Shown piece by piece: positions 9,510-19,984 of a stretch of DNA of 64,000 bases; the stretch's first letter is position 1; the number at the start of each line of letters is the position of its first letter. The DNA comes from Pomphorhynchus laevis (taxonomy: Eukaryota > Acanthocephala > Palaeacanthocephala > Echinorhynchida > Pomphorhynchidae): positions 1 through 64,000 of the forward strand of contig WNNJ02000440.1 in NCBI GenBank assembly GCA_012934845.2, read 5' to 3'. The position numbers and the translations under genes were made by a program. The notes under the pieces were generated by a model that had not been told where the DNA came from, searched no databases, and saw nothing but the letters and a program-made list of their open reading frames with translations.

Positions 9510-10990
9510 AATCTCTGGGTTACCCGCAAATGGGCCCGTAAATGATAATTAAGTTCAGTTTGGGTTCAAAATTCTGGACGTCCGATTGCAGATCGCGTTC
9601 CTCTGATGCATCGCGATGTCATTTTTGCAAGTAATAGGCCTAGACGCGTTCTAAGCTTTGTAAGCTCGTCGGGGTATCTGCTTGCTCGCTTATTTGCCAA
9701 TTTAGATGCGATCCGTCTTAAAAGTTGTGTGGCATTTTCACCGCTTCCACCTGAGAATGAGAAGACGGCGGGTACAAGAGACCCCCGCTCGAACTCTGTT
9801 ATTCTTTCGAGATATTTACTGCGCTTTCGCTGTTGGTGGTACTTATAGCAGGACTCTGGTGTCTTGGAGGAGTTGGACTGAGCGAAAGCGTTAAACACGC
9901 AAATGTCGAAGAAAGTTCGCTCACTCCTATCACCAGACAACCCTGAGCATGCAATGTCGAGCCTAGCACCACGGTCTTTTGTCGTTAAGCCGTTTCTAAA
10001 GTCAAAGTTTGGCGGGACTGGTGTAAGCAGCGGCTCGACTTGTACGTTATACGATGTTTCTGTTAGCTGATAGGCAATAAAATCGCGCACGGCATCGTGT
10101 CGCATCGACGGAAGCCCACCGAATGGGCATGAGAGAGCATGGGCAACTGTATTAATCTGCCTACATTTACATTGAGTTGGTGCGGATTTAGGCGTAATTC
10201 CGTATCTAGAAGAAATAGAATCACAAAACTCGATATTACTTAATCGAGTTGCTCGATCGAATGTAGGATATCCGGATAGCCATGACGAAGCCCCTGTTGT
10301 TGAAGCATGCTCAATTGCGGTACACAGAATTCCACTCGCATTGCTCAAAATATCTTCTTGGTCTAGCTTTTCACTAGAGGCTTTTGCTGCCCGTAGATTT
10401 TTAATAATTGTCTCCTGCATAGAATTAAGTACCGAGCCAATATATCCTTGTATGCTTGGCTCACACACTGAGGTCGATGATCGATATTCGTTGCTTGGTA
10501 ACGTGGACGGATCTCTAATGCATAAACCGCCGTTGCGAAAACTCAACTGGCATGTGCGCCATAAGATATCGTCTTGAGAAATATCAATGTCAAAAAGATG
10601 TGATATTGTAGACTTTAGTTTCAGTGTCAGAGGTGCGAACCACGCAGAGGGGCATTCATAGCATCGTTGAGTATGTGTCCATTTATGCTGAATAGACTTA
10701 ATTAAGCACACGTATGCAACCTGAGTGTCTAACTCTCCTACTTTCTTCAACTGTGACACTAATGTGCAAAGGGAGGAAACTGATGATCGTATAAACGTCT
10801 CTATGTATTCGGCTGATCCGATTGGTACTCCAAGAACGGGTAAGCCATCCTCAACGATGGAGACTCCAGCGTTATCAAGTAACGATTGGAAAGTCGAGAT
10901 GTCGTTCCCGTTGGAATATACCTTGCATTTTTCCGGATTCAAGTGTACGCCATATGAGGGGCCGACGGATTGAAGCACCTTAAATGCTTC
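9510..10990 (-). mobile_element. 5'-truncated RLE-type non-LTR retroelement
   Basis: The minus-strand element runs from about 10990 (truncation in the RT, just after the position of the YADD box) to the 3' tail near 9510. The tail carries GGGCCCATTTGCGGGTAACC (9534 down to 9515), then a short ATT-rich end. The same tail occurs as GGCCCATTTGAGGGAACC at 772 and GGACCCATTTGCGGGTAACC at 46889, so the 3' end is a conserved feature of this family. Confidence 0.8.
9566..10990 (-). CDS. RT C-terminal domain and RLE-like nuclease
   Basis: A frame of about 470 codons is open from the 5' truncation; the first in-frame residues read EAFKVLQSVGPS, so the GTG at 10978 is not a true start. First comes RT sequence downstream of the catalytic box (GVHLNPEKCKVYS, LPVLGVPIGS). 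A long linker with SWLSGYPTFDRATRLSNIEF follows. Then comes the nuclease: CKCRQINTVAHALSC, RHDAVRDFIAYQL, RGARLDIACSGL, TFFDICVFNAFAQS and KRSKYLERI. This matches the order in the fragment at 1-723. In the known families the nuclease cuts target DNA and the RT copies the element RNA into it. No stop interrupts the preserved part, so truncation is the main defect. Clade within RLE elements is not certain. Confidence 0.8.
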   Translation of the reverse strand, partial: EAFKVLQSVGPSYGVHLNPEKCKVYSNGNDISTFQSLLDNAGVSIVEDGLPVLGVPIGSAEYIETFIRSSVSSLCTLVSQLKKVGELDTQVAYVCLIKSIQHKWTHTQRCYECPSAWFAPLTLKLKSTISHLFDIDISQDDILWRTCQLSFRNGGLCIRDPSTLPSNEYRSSTSVCEPSIQGYIGSVLNSMQETIIKNLRAAKASSEKLDQEDILSNASGILCTAIEHASTTGASSWLSGYPTFDRATRLSNIEFCDSISSRYGITPKSAPTQCKCRQINTVAHALSCPFGGLPSMRHDAVRDFIAYQLTETSYNVQVEPLLTPVPPNFDFRNGLTTKDRGARLDIACSGLSGDRSERTFFDICVFNAFAQSNSSKTPESCYKYHQQRKRSKYLERITEFERGSLVPAVFSFSGGSGENATQLLRRIASKLANKRASRYPDELTKLRTRLGLLLAKMTSRCIRGTRSAIGRPEF

Positions 10991-11282
10991 ATTTGTATAT
11001 AAATTATATAAATAATTTATATATAAATTGCTTATAATAATAGAAAAAGCTTAGTGAAATAATATTTAATCTAAGTATAATACAAATAATATTATTATCT
11101 TATATTATAGATAAAGTAATTATTTATAAATATATTTTTTCAGTAACTTGCAAGTTACTTATAACTAACTTTGCTAGTTACTAAACTAACTAAGTTACTT
11201 AGTTATAACTAATTTGTATATAAGTTAGTTATATTTAAGTTAGTGAGAAACCAACCAACTTGTATTACTAAATTAGTTCGGC
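10991..11282. other. AT-rich low-complexity spacer
   Basis: Short repeats of AACTAAGTTA and AGTTACTT type at 11140-11230. No gene. Confidence 0.4.
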
Positions 11283-11395
11283 AACGGGAAGTCATGAAGG
11301 AATGATTCTGTAGCTGGTTTTCAATGCAAAAGTCAACATGTGTGACATAGCAAATATTCAATAGATAATTAAGCATCCATTACAGGATCATTAAT
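11283..11395 (+). repeat. SINE/foldback fragment
   Basis: TCATGAAGGAATGATTCTGT followed by AGCTGGTTTTCAATGC matches the arm of the element at 36393-36470, and ATTCAATAGATAA matches the SINE units at 14.7-15.3 kb. It is a partial copy. Confidence 0.75.
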
Positions 11396-11799
11396 CACGC
11401 TATATATATCCAATTATATATAAATATATAAATATAATTGGATGTGTACCGCGGTTCCGGATCGAAAGTAGATTCGGCTATATATTTCAATTTCGTTTGA
11501 AGTATACGGCAGATTGTGCAAAATAAATCGAGGAAGATTTTTCGAGATGCTTCGCCCCCTTTTTGGAGCTTTTTCAATCTGTCAATCTGCTAAAAAATAA
11601 AAGTTTATTAACAACGTCGTATTTTTGGATCTTTAAATTGTGATCGCGGTTACAGCCGAGATTAAACACCGTATGTATCATCCTGATCAAAATTTCATCT
11701 TTTCTTAATCGTTCATTACCATTAGTTATTCCGCTATGCACAATTGTGTAATTCATGCAATCGAAATTCCCATTCTCCATAAAGTGACGAATTGCTCAG
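11396..11799. other. Unassigned sequence
   Basis: Moderately complex sequence with minus-strand open stretches of 60-68 codons (11395-11577, 11574-11780). I recognise no family. It may be flank or 5' sequence of the LINE that follows. Confidence 0.3.
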
Positions 11800-12206
11800 T
11801 CGGTAATGTAGGATGAACGATAATGTGATTCCCGTGACATTTTGCTCTGCCTCGGTAGACGTGACCGAGTGTCTATCTCACTGCAAATGTAAACCTTTCC
11901 TGGGATATAATCTGGCCTTACTATGATCGAAACTGACTCTATAACCTACCCATTGTAATGTCTGCCACAGATATGGACATTGGAGTCATGGATGCCCTCT
12001 TCCCCGCTCTCGCGGGATATGTGGCTCTCTGGATGACTATTCAGAAAAAATGCGGTAGATCCCCGAACTGTTCTAACTGTTAAAATGTCCACCCAGTCTG
12101 GTCGATAAAATGCGCTTACTTCAAGAGCTACAATAAATGTCATCTGGTAGCTCAGATAAAGCCAGCCAGCTTCGCCGATGCATGTTCCGCCAATAATAAC
12201 AACAGG

Positions 12207-12485
12207 ATGTCTGACTCAGACCTCTTACGGATTGTTAAAGCCAATCACCAAAAATCATTGGATAAGATAACCGATTTAATAACAAACTTCATGTCGAAGA
12301 TTGATGATGTTCAAAGTCCACCTATATCAGTTGCTAAATCTAAAAAATCTCCGAGATCAAATAAACGGATTGCTTCGTCGCCGCAGAGCTTAGCCTCTTT
12401 AAAACTGGCAAATATAGGAAAAGATTGGAGCCTTGCGTTGGGAAATGAAAATAATGCTCATGGGGGAAATGACTCCACTTGTTGA
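12207..12485 (+). pseudogene. ORF1-like N-terminus of third LINE
   Basis: A 92-codon frame starts MSDSDLLRIVKANHQKSLDK, has a helical first half that could form a coiled coil, and then a basic Ser/Lys stretch (SKKSPRSNKRIASSP). A short N-terminal coiled coil plus basic region is typical of LINE ORF1 proteins. It ends early relative to usual ORF1 length. The assignment rests mainly on position upstream of the RT remnants. Confidence 0.45.
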
Positions 12486-13179
12486 GGCTGGAAGCGGAAA
12501 GGGCAACCTTTCCGCATCTGGGTTCCGACTACTTGGAGGGTGTCCCACTCCAGTTACAAAGGTCACATTTACGATCCCACTCCAACAAAACTCAAGGTCA
12601 TAGTGAAAATGCAACACCTTCCCAATCACTCTGCCCCTTCCGGCAGGTTCTATCGAATGAATACTGGAGTTCTAGATATAGGCTTCAGCTGAGTATGGAC
12701 AGGACGAGTATTGCTCGCATTAATCCTTCTAAGGCTTTCTTCTGGAAGATATTCAAGAAGGAACAGTTTGTTTGCTCTCGGGAGAAGGCATCGGGTGGGA
12801 TGGGTAGCGTAGGCCTTGATAGTTTTGGAGGAGTCACTAGCCCTACATAATTATGGAGTCACGCTTTCTCCCCCAGTTAATCTCGCCTCGGGGTTACTTA
12901 AGGAGCAGTGACTTATTTGTTACGGATATTCTTAACTACTGGGGCCCACTTCATGGCACCTCCAAATTCGTCGCTTTACTCTCTTCTCGAGTTTGTCAGC
13001 TTTGGACATCCGATCAAAGAAGATAAGTGGCCGTCACAATCCTTTTAGCCTCACCATCAGATGTAGCTGGCATCAATTGTAGCCGAAGTATATTTTTACC
13101 AAAGAAAAATCGGTTTTATGTCCTTAAGATCTTCGTCTAATTTCGATTTAAAATTCCCTCATATCCATCTACGAAAAAT

Positions 13180-13880
13180 CGCTTGCGCGTAGAATCCGCG
13201 ACCATTTAAGTAGGTGTAACTTAGTCCCACCGAGTTTTCATGGGTTTGTCAAAAGGCGCTTGGTTCATTCAGCAATTAGTGAAGTGCATCAGTTTTGTCA
13301 GGATAATAGTCATCAGCTTGCTGTGGCTGTTTTTCTTGACTCTCCTGCTCCATTTGACCGCATCTCCCTTCCATTCGTTATCTACTCTCTCAGGTCCCTC
13401 GGAATTGTTAACAGGGTGGAGATATTGCTGTACACCAAGCGGTTCTACTATGAAGACGGACTGATGAACGCCAGTTCTACCCTATAACAGGTGTGCATCA
13501 AGTTTCCCCACTTTATCCTATTTTATATCTTGCTAGCTCAATTGTTCTCTTTAAGTCTTTCAAACACGATCAACGTCTTGTGATATATGCTGATGATACC
13601 GCATACCTGTTTTGTGACGCAGGTGCAACTATGTAGTCTCGAATATCAACCGTTTCTTTTTAAGATTAAAAGATCACGTATCCCATCCAATCTTATTCTA
13701 AACTCTAAAAAATCGCAGGTGGTAGTCTTTCATGGTGCCCCTGCAAAAAAAGAAACTTATGAGATTAGCACTCTCTGCACTCTCTTCCATTTTGCAGCCT
13801 CAACCACTCCCCATCTTCACAAATTGAGTAAAATATCTGTGATTAACCGTTACGGTAAACTGGTCGGCGAAAGCTAACCT
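13180..13880 (+). pseudogene. Reverse transcriptase remnant of third LINE
   Basis: HSAISEVHQFCQDNSHQL leads into the motif A block (LDSPAPFDRIS). A frame change follows, then GVHQVSPLYPILYL and the YADDTAYLF box near 13583-13609, then ILNSKKSQVVVFHGAP, the usual downstream segment. At least two frames are needed to read these blocks, so this copy is dead. Confidence 0.7.
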
Positions 13881-14320
13881 GTATAGACGTTAAAGTATTC
13901 TAAAGAGAGCTAGGTGGGCTCTGAAACGGGCCCAGCTTCTGTCATTGAATGAGAAATCCCAAGTGCTGCTTTGGAGTACTTGAGCTATTTCGGGATTAGT
14001 CTTCTTTCCTAGAGAACGTCCTCCAGAGCAAAGAATAAGGTTTCTCAAGCTCTTTATTTTGAGATTGCCGGACATAGTCCGCATCGACTGGACTTTTAGG
14101 GATTGAGACACTTCGAATGGTTTAGTTTGAAGGGGCGCGCTGGTGCAGCCTGGGGGCTCAGATCCCTCTGGACCTGAGGCCGTTAAAATGTTGAAGAAGT
14201 TTCAATAAGTTGTGTTTGACAAATAGTAAAAAGATAACAATTTATTCTAGACCTTGTTTTTGTTTATACTTTATCTAACGTTGTATTTTGTTAATAAAAT
14301 CTTTATTTATTTATGTTTTT

Positions 14321-14659
14321 CATTTTCACACCAAGGCGAAAACGAACATTGACGGATTTAGCGACAAAGCCGCCACGAAAGTATTTTATAATGTCATTTA
14401 ATGCATGCTGTAAATTATCTAAGCTTGGATGAAACGGAACAATCAACAAATTGTCTTATGTTGTATATATTTATATATAACCGAAACGATCAGCGAGTAC
14501 TTCATTCTACTGGTGAGTGTTGCCGAGTACTCTATCATTTTGATGCTTAAGTGGTTGTCTAGAAGTGATATGGTGACTGAAAGTCGTAGATCAAAGTTCA
14601 GTCTAATATATATATAAGTAGCTTATAAATTGATTTTAATTTATACTTACAATATATTA
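14321..14659. other. AT-rich spacer
   Basis: No recognised gene. One 62-codon open frame (14429-14617) has no family resemblance. Confidence 0.35.
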
Positions 14660-15360
14660 TGTCCGAGATGCTTCTCTGGCATGCTTATTATAGATTTTAT
14701 CGTACGATATCATGAAGATCGATTGAAATCGGGATTTGTGATCCTTTGATGTATGCTTATTTATCTATTGAATAGTTGCTAGGTCACACAAGGTGACTTT
14801 CGCATTGAAAACCAACTACAGAATTCTCCCTTCATGATATCCTAATTCCATACACTCTGACTACTAACGGCTCCATTGCCCCAGCCGTTTTCTTTCGCCC
14901 GTTTTTTTGCTACATGTTGGTAGCCCCGGGCTCGTCAGAAAGCTGACTACCAACTCTTCTCCTTTTGAAACTTAACACATCCAAGATTCGAATTGTCGCT
15001 CTCCGTACTTGGCTTGCGCTCTTGACTGCTAGGCTACGAATCCAGGATTACCAGATTTCACACAGTATATGAAACCATCCATCATGATCTCCAGAAACTG
15101 CATTGTCCGATATGCTCTATGGCATGCTTATTATAGATTGTTTCGTACGGGATCATAAAGATCGATTGAAATCGGGATTGGTGATCCTTTGATGGATGCT
15201 TACTTATCTATTGAATAGTTGCTAGGTCATACAAAGTGACTTTCGCATTGAAAACCAACTACATAATCCTTCCTTCATTATATCCAATTCTATACACCTC
15301 GACTACTAACGGCGCCATTGCCACAGCCGTTTTCGTTTCGCCCGCTTTTTGCCACATGTT
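14660..15360 (-). mobile_element. tRNA-like SINE, tandem units (period about 442 bp)
   Basis: AGATCGATTGAAATCGGGA occurs at about 14717 and 15159, giving one full unit and a partial one. On the minus strand, between about 15060 and 14980, there is a tRNA-like promoter: A-box-like TAGCCTAGCAGT, then B-box-like ATTCGAATC about 40 bases later. The body then continues through CGGCTGTGGCAATGG to the tail AATCCCGATTTCAATCGATC. A pol III-type internal promoter plus tail is the mark of a tRNA-derived SINE; tandem fusion is unusual. The copy at 36 kb has the opposite orientation. Confidence 0.65.
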
Positions 15361-15510
15361 ATATATATAGTATTACATTTTAAATTATTTCCACGGAAGG
15401 ACTCGTAATACGTAATAATATTGATGCTACGTGTCATGTTATATATAGTATTACATTCTAAATAATTTCCACGGAAGGACTCGTAATACGTAATAATATT
15501 GATGTTATTA
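15361..15510. repeat. 78-bp direct duplication
   Basis: TATATAGTATTACATT..., then TTTCCACGGAAGGACTCGTA and CGTAATAATATTGATG, occurs twice with a 78-base offset (15371 and 15449) and a few differences. Confidence 0.85.
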
Positions 15511-15629
15511 AAATTAAATTACCGGCAGTAAAAATGTTTCCATCACTTTTATATTCAAAAATATGGATAATAATATAATTTATATTTATAAAAGTTAGAA
15601 TTTTAAATAAAAGTTAACTTTGTGAAATG

Positions 15630-15735
15630 ACTAATCAATAATAAACGATTTATCGGAATAAGGATTTGAGATCATCGGGAGAAACTGCTATATTATCAGG
15701 TTTCGCACATATTCCTTCACCTTACATAGCAGGAG
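15630..15735 (-). repeat. Dispersed non-autonomous repeat copy
   Basis: The minus-strand reading (GATGATCTCAAATCCTTATT, then TCGTTTATTATTGATTAGTC) matches the copies at 19.6, 19.85 and 26.2 kb, which read CCTTATTCTGATGCATCG followed by TTATTTATTAATCAATTC. Confidence 0.6.
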
Positions 15736-15869
15736 ATCAAATTCATGATTTGGTTTCCTGCTATAATATTTTAATATTATATATAATATTATATATTATA
15801 TAATATTTTAATATTTAATATATAATATTTTACCCGTGTGATCTAGCTTAAACGACAAATAAATAAAAG

Positions 15870-15912
15870 AATCCATCAAAGGATCACCAGCACCGATTCT
15901 ATGATCTCGATA
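15870..15912 (-). repeat. Short SINE end fragment
   Basis: ATCCATCAAAGGATCACCAG and CCGATT match the tail of the SINE units in the 14.7-15.3 and 36 kb copies. Confidence 0.6.
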
Positions 15913-15935
15913 TCACATCAGTGTTATATATTTTA

Positions 15936-15972
15936 TTGAAAAAGCCTGTAAAGGCGAAACTTTCGAATAAAA
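15936..15972 (+). ncRNA. PLE-type hammerhead-like motif
   Basis: TTGAAAAAGCC, loop, GGCGAAACTTTCG: a GCC/GGC stem between a degenerate CUGANGA-like strand and GAAAC, followed by AATAAA. This is the layout of the hammerhead-like motif in PLE terminal repeats. The first core strand is degenerate, so activity is unlikely. Confidence 0.45.
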
Positions 15973-16191
15973 TTCAAGTCTGCATTGTTCTTAAATCTCT
16001 AGCATAGGATACTCGACGATGATCGGACAATATATTGTCTATGCAATCAATTAAAGGGTGTTTGAAATAAAAAAGTTTTTAAACATTTAAACATTGGTTT
16101 TAAAATATTATGTTTTTATAGCAAAATTTCGTATTTGACAGTTAAATTGAAGATATAATTAGTGAACAACCTGACTCACAACATACCAGGC

Positions 16192-16237
16192 ATTTAAATC
16201 TTTATATATCACATCTGTGATATATAAAGATTTAAAT
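16192..16237. repeat. Perfect 22-bp inverted repeat, 2-base spacer
   Basis: ATTTAAATCTTTATATATCA at 16192 continues to CA, then TC, then the exact complement to 16237. It would form a long perfect hairpin. I see no transposon around it. Confidence 0.95.
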
Positions 16238-16295
16238 TGACTAAGTTGCTATCATGTATCCATATTTCTGGATATTTTAATTTAATAGGCAATAG

Positions 16296-16336
16296 ACCAA
16301 GTTTTTCCACGTTTCGATCGGTAAGATCTTCGTCAG
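16296..16336 (-). ncRNA. PLE-type hammerhead-like motif
   Basis: Minus strand reads CTGACGAAGATC, loop TTACC, GATCGAAACGTGG. The core strands CUGANGA (variable position C) and GAAA are intact around a 4-bp stem II with one extra base before it, the pattern of PLE terminal-repeat hammerheads. Stem III is minimal, as is typical, so pairing between two copies may be needed. Confidence 0.6.
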
Positions 16337-17601
16337 AAAATTTTATATTTTTATCTCTTAGTTTATTCCTTAACAAACTAATTTAGTTTTTAATCTCTTC
16401 GTATTTACTAAATATCAATTATTTTATTGTTGTTTTCATTAAGATTATTTAATAATTTTAGCAATTTAATTATAAATATACAAATTATAAGTATACGAAT
16501 TACTTTTGCATAGCTGCAAACAAAATAATTTGATTTAGTTATACTTAAATAAATCAGATTAATCAGGTCGTTGATTGAAAGCAAAAATTAAAGTCCAATA
16601 AATATAAATTAATACAATAACAATATACTATTAATATAAATTATTTGTTTTTAGTTAGTCAATACAATCTATCAACTGACATCTTAGTTTCATATCCACA
16701 CATATTAATTTTTACCTTAAAACCACTAACTTCTAATGCAGGACAACAATATTTTTAAAAACATGTTTCGCAATTTCGTTTCTTTGATCATTTGAATATA
16801 TGATGTTTGGTGATTCGATAATTATAAATGTTAATTATATATATTGTTGAAAATCTATACATATGTATAAAAACTATATTCTGCGCAATATAAATATTAA
16901 GCAATATGTAATATAAAAGCAATATATAAATATTTTATAAAAACTATATTCTGTAAATATATATAATATATATAAAATAAATTATTAATCTATATGTAAA
17001 TGTATAAATATATAAATTTATGTATCTATAAATAATCTATTATATATAATTTAAAAGCAGTAAATATTGTATAAAAGCTACATTCTGTAAATATGTCATG
17101 CTAATATCAAAAACACATCGAATAAAAATGTAATAGTTTCTTTTCAAGTTACTTGCAATTAAAATTAAAATTCTACAAATTAAAATAAACACCGGAATTC
17201 AAAATCTGTAAATGTACGCTAAATGGTTGCGTAACTGAAAAATTGTGGTAGAAAATATAAATACGTATTTTATTATTCAATATTTGTGTGAAAAATAAAA
17301 ATGATAGCGTAACTGGAAATTTTTTAACTAATTAATTGCTTCTCGGCTGCAAGTAGAACAAAAAATTCTTTCCCTACCGAATATCACTGATTGATGAGTT
17401 GTAAGACTTGGAAACAGTATCAAACGTTTACTGTCTTGGAATATATCACATAACTCGTCTCTAATGTTTAGACGTTAATGATGTTTGTTAAGTAAGTTTT
17501 CCTATTCTCAAAACTACTAAAATTTTAAATAGTTGATAATGATCCATTTATGATAAAGAATTATTGGAGCTAGATCAAAATGAATGGGGAAAATTTTATT
17601 T

Positions 17602-17632
17602 GATATTTCGCTAATTTCTGTTAGCATCTAGA
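17602..17632 (-). ncRNA. Degenerate PLE hammerhead-like motif
   Basis: Minus strand: TCTAGATGCTAAC, loop, TTAGCGAAATATC. Stem GCTAA/TTAGC and GAAA are present; the CUGAAGA strand is altered. Paralogue of the 18006 and 27.6 kb motifs. Confidence 0.45.
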
Positions 17633-17771
17633 AGAAAATTACAACGTTTTTTAAAATGTACATGCTTATGTAAACTGCTGAGAATGGCAATTGCATTTTT
17701 AAAATCAAAGTTGCGAACCGGTTTAATGTCAAATTTAATTTAATCAGATTTTTTTTAATTAAATGTAATTT

Positions 17772-17802
17772 TCTGAAGATGTCAGCAGAGGTTAGCTTTG
17801 AT
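17772..17802 (+). ncRNA. Degenerate PLE hammerhead-like motif
   Basis: CTGAAGATGTCAGCAGAGG, then TTAGCTTTGATC. The CUGAAGA strand is present; stem II and the GAAA strand have decayed. Confidence 0.35.
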
Positions 17803-18005
17803 CCGGCCCCAATAGTTCTTTAAACAATAATTCAAAAATTATTAAAAATTATTGTTTAAATAATTATTTCTAAACTAGTAATGTAATCATTATATAATTT
17901 ACATAATTTATATCTAAGGTGATTTATTAGCCTATTTCCGCCTTTCGGCTACGGGGAGAATAAACGTTGAAACATTGGAAATCAGGTCAGTCAGGTTTTT
18001 TATTT

Positions 18006-18037
18006 GATATTTCGCTAACCTCTGTTAGCATCTTCAG
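18006..18037 (-). ncRNA. PLE hammerhead-like motif
   Basis: Minus strand: CTGAAGATGCTAAC, loop, GTTAGCGAAATATC. CUGANGA core (variable position A), one spacer base, perfect stem GCTAAC/GTTAGC, then GAAA. Confidence 0.55.
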
Positions 18038-19539
18038 AAAATTACAATGTTTTTAAAAATGTACATGCTTATATGGACTGTAAATGACAATTGCACCTTT
18101 AAAATCAAAGTTGCGAAACGGATATTTTGTTTTTAGAAAAGAAACACTAATACTGATCTGACTTTTACTGTTTCAACTTGTTTTACTTAAGATTTATTTT
18201 AACGTCAAAAATTTTCTTCACTGCAAGCATATTTTATTCGAAAAATAATCAAATAAATTGTAAAATAATTAAGTAAAGTAAAGTTTGGATAAAATATCGA
18301 CCGAGTCTAATGTATTTGATTAAATCAAATACATTGACATAAAATTTTGCGGAAATTATATTTCCTCGAAAAAGCTACTTGTTGTAAGATTTATTTTTCA
18401 ATTAACAGTTAAACTAAAAGTTATTTTTTTAATTAAAAGTTAGAACAGTCCAACAAGCTGGCTTCGGTTTTTTACTTTCTCTGGACTCGTACTTACATCA
18501 GGTGAATCATCAATTTAATTTAATTCAATTCAATTTAATTTTTTAATTAAAAGTTTCACATATTTTTATTAAAAATATATAAAATCTTGCATTTGGATAT
18601 TTATTTTGAAAGATAAAATATTTATTAATATTTTTTTTTACTTTTATTAATTTTTAAGATAAAATAATTATTTTTTATATCAAAAACTAAACATCTCATT
18701 AAACATCTCATTAAAGGTTCATTCTGTTTCAATCTTGGTTTAAGCATATTTTGAGCTTGGACTTATGAAAGGTAAAAACAAATATGGCACTATAAAAAGT
18801 AGAGCATCAATAATAATTAATTGATAATTAATCAATAAATCAATTAATTAATAAAATACAAAATAATAAATTTTGAAGTAATAAAAATAATCAAATAAAT
18901 TTCGAAGTAATTATGTAAGAAAGTGAATTCTGCAATAATTTAAGACCTTTTCAGTCAAATAGCTTTTATTAAACAATCACTAATTGCTCAATTAATAATT
19001 GGTAGATCACTTAGTACAAAACTGGTAATCTGCAATTAAACCAGTTTGACGATAATCTATGAACGTGCCATTTTACCAAATAATTGTTTTTATAATAAAT
19101 TAATAAGTGGTCAATCACTCAGTACAAAACTGCTAATCTGCAATAATGTGATTATAAATTTGTCATTGGTATGATGGATTTATCGATTTATTCTATAAAC
19201 TAAAATAATTATTGTTGTTTGCCACCCTCAATAATCATTTTTAGATTAATCATTAAAGCCATTTAAGTATTATTTAAAATGATCGTAAATAAAATAGCAA
19301 ATACTGATTACAACAAACACGAAATGATTCTCTTTGTGATGAAGTAATTAAATGATTCTCCTATTTAAATGGATATATTTTATTGGGTATGACAATATAA
19401 GTTCAATATTTCAATTTTATCAACTATTTGTTCGTAGTTGCAATTTTAACAAATGGTAATACAATGAATCAAAAATAAACTTAATTTGTTTAAATATTTA
19501 TGGAATTTAGCATACATTGTATGTCTATTTTGCCCCACT

Positions 19540-19690
19540 GTATTTAAGCTGGTGCTATTTCGGGTCCATGAATAGGGGGCCGAAATCTGATTACATAGCA
19601 GTTACTCATTATGAACTATAATCCTTATTCTGATGCATCGCATGTTATTTATTAATCAATTCATAAAAATAGCTTTATTTTAAATTTTAA
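19540..19690 (+). repeat. Dispersed non-autonomous repeat
   Basis: GCCCCACTGTATTTAAGCTG, then AATCTGATTACATAGCAGTT, then CCTTATTCTGATGCATCG. Same order of blocks at about 26145-26310. Confidence 0.65.
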
Positions 19691-19809
19691 TTTTAAATGT
19701 TATCGTTATATAAATATAAATTGTATAAAATCTTAACGATTATTTATTATTTATCTTTATTTTTATTTATGTATAGTATAAAATACGTAGACTCAGTTAT
19801 CTGATAACT

Positions 19810-19965
19810 GAGTAATCAATACATGTGTCAAGGAATAAGCGGCAGAATGCTATAACAGCTGTTCCTCATGATGACCTATAATCCTTATTCTGAGACAACG
19901 ACTGTTATTTATTAGTCAATTCATAGCAATTGAGTTTTATTTAAAATTTCAATATTTTATTTTAC
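19810..19965 (+). repeat. Dispersed non-autonomous repeat, second copy
   Basis: ACAGCTGTTCCTCATGATGA, CCTATAATCCTTATTCTGAG and TTATTTATTAGTCAATTCAT repeat the block order of the copy 250 bases upstream. It directly precedes the LINE fragment that begins at about 19985. Confidence 0.65.
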
Positions 19966-19984
19966 TTGATATGAGTTATATCAA

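Larger units (their letters stand above)
11800..14320 (+). mobile_element. Decayed LINE (third family)
   Basis: The order is a 5' region, an ORF1-like frame (12207-12485), RT remnants (about 13180-13880), then a 3' region (13890-14220) ending in an AT-rich tail with AATAAA near 14296. RT signatures are AVAVFLDSPAPFDRI (motif A) and VIYADDTAYLF (catalytic box), in different frames, with GVHQVSPLYPILYL just before the second. The 3' region recurs inverted at 39179-39521. The copy is broken by many shifts and internal deletions. Confidence 0.7.
16338..19539. other. AT-rich DNA with scattered PLE terminal motifs
   Basis: No coding region. Holds PLE hammerhead-like motifs (listed separately at 17.6, 17.8 and 18.0 kb) and a direct repeat of about 110 bases: GATATTTCGCTAA...GTACATGCTTAT... 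at about 17601-17720 and 18004-18120. The rest is low-complexity A/T. Confidence 0.55.
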
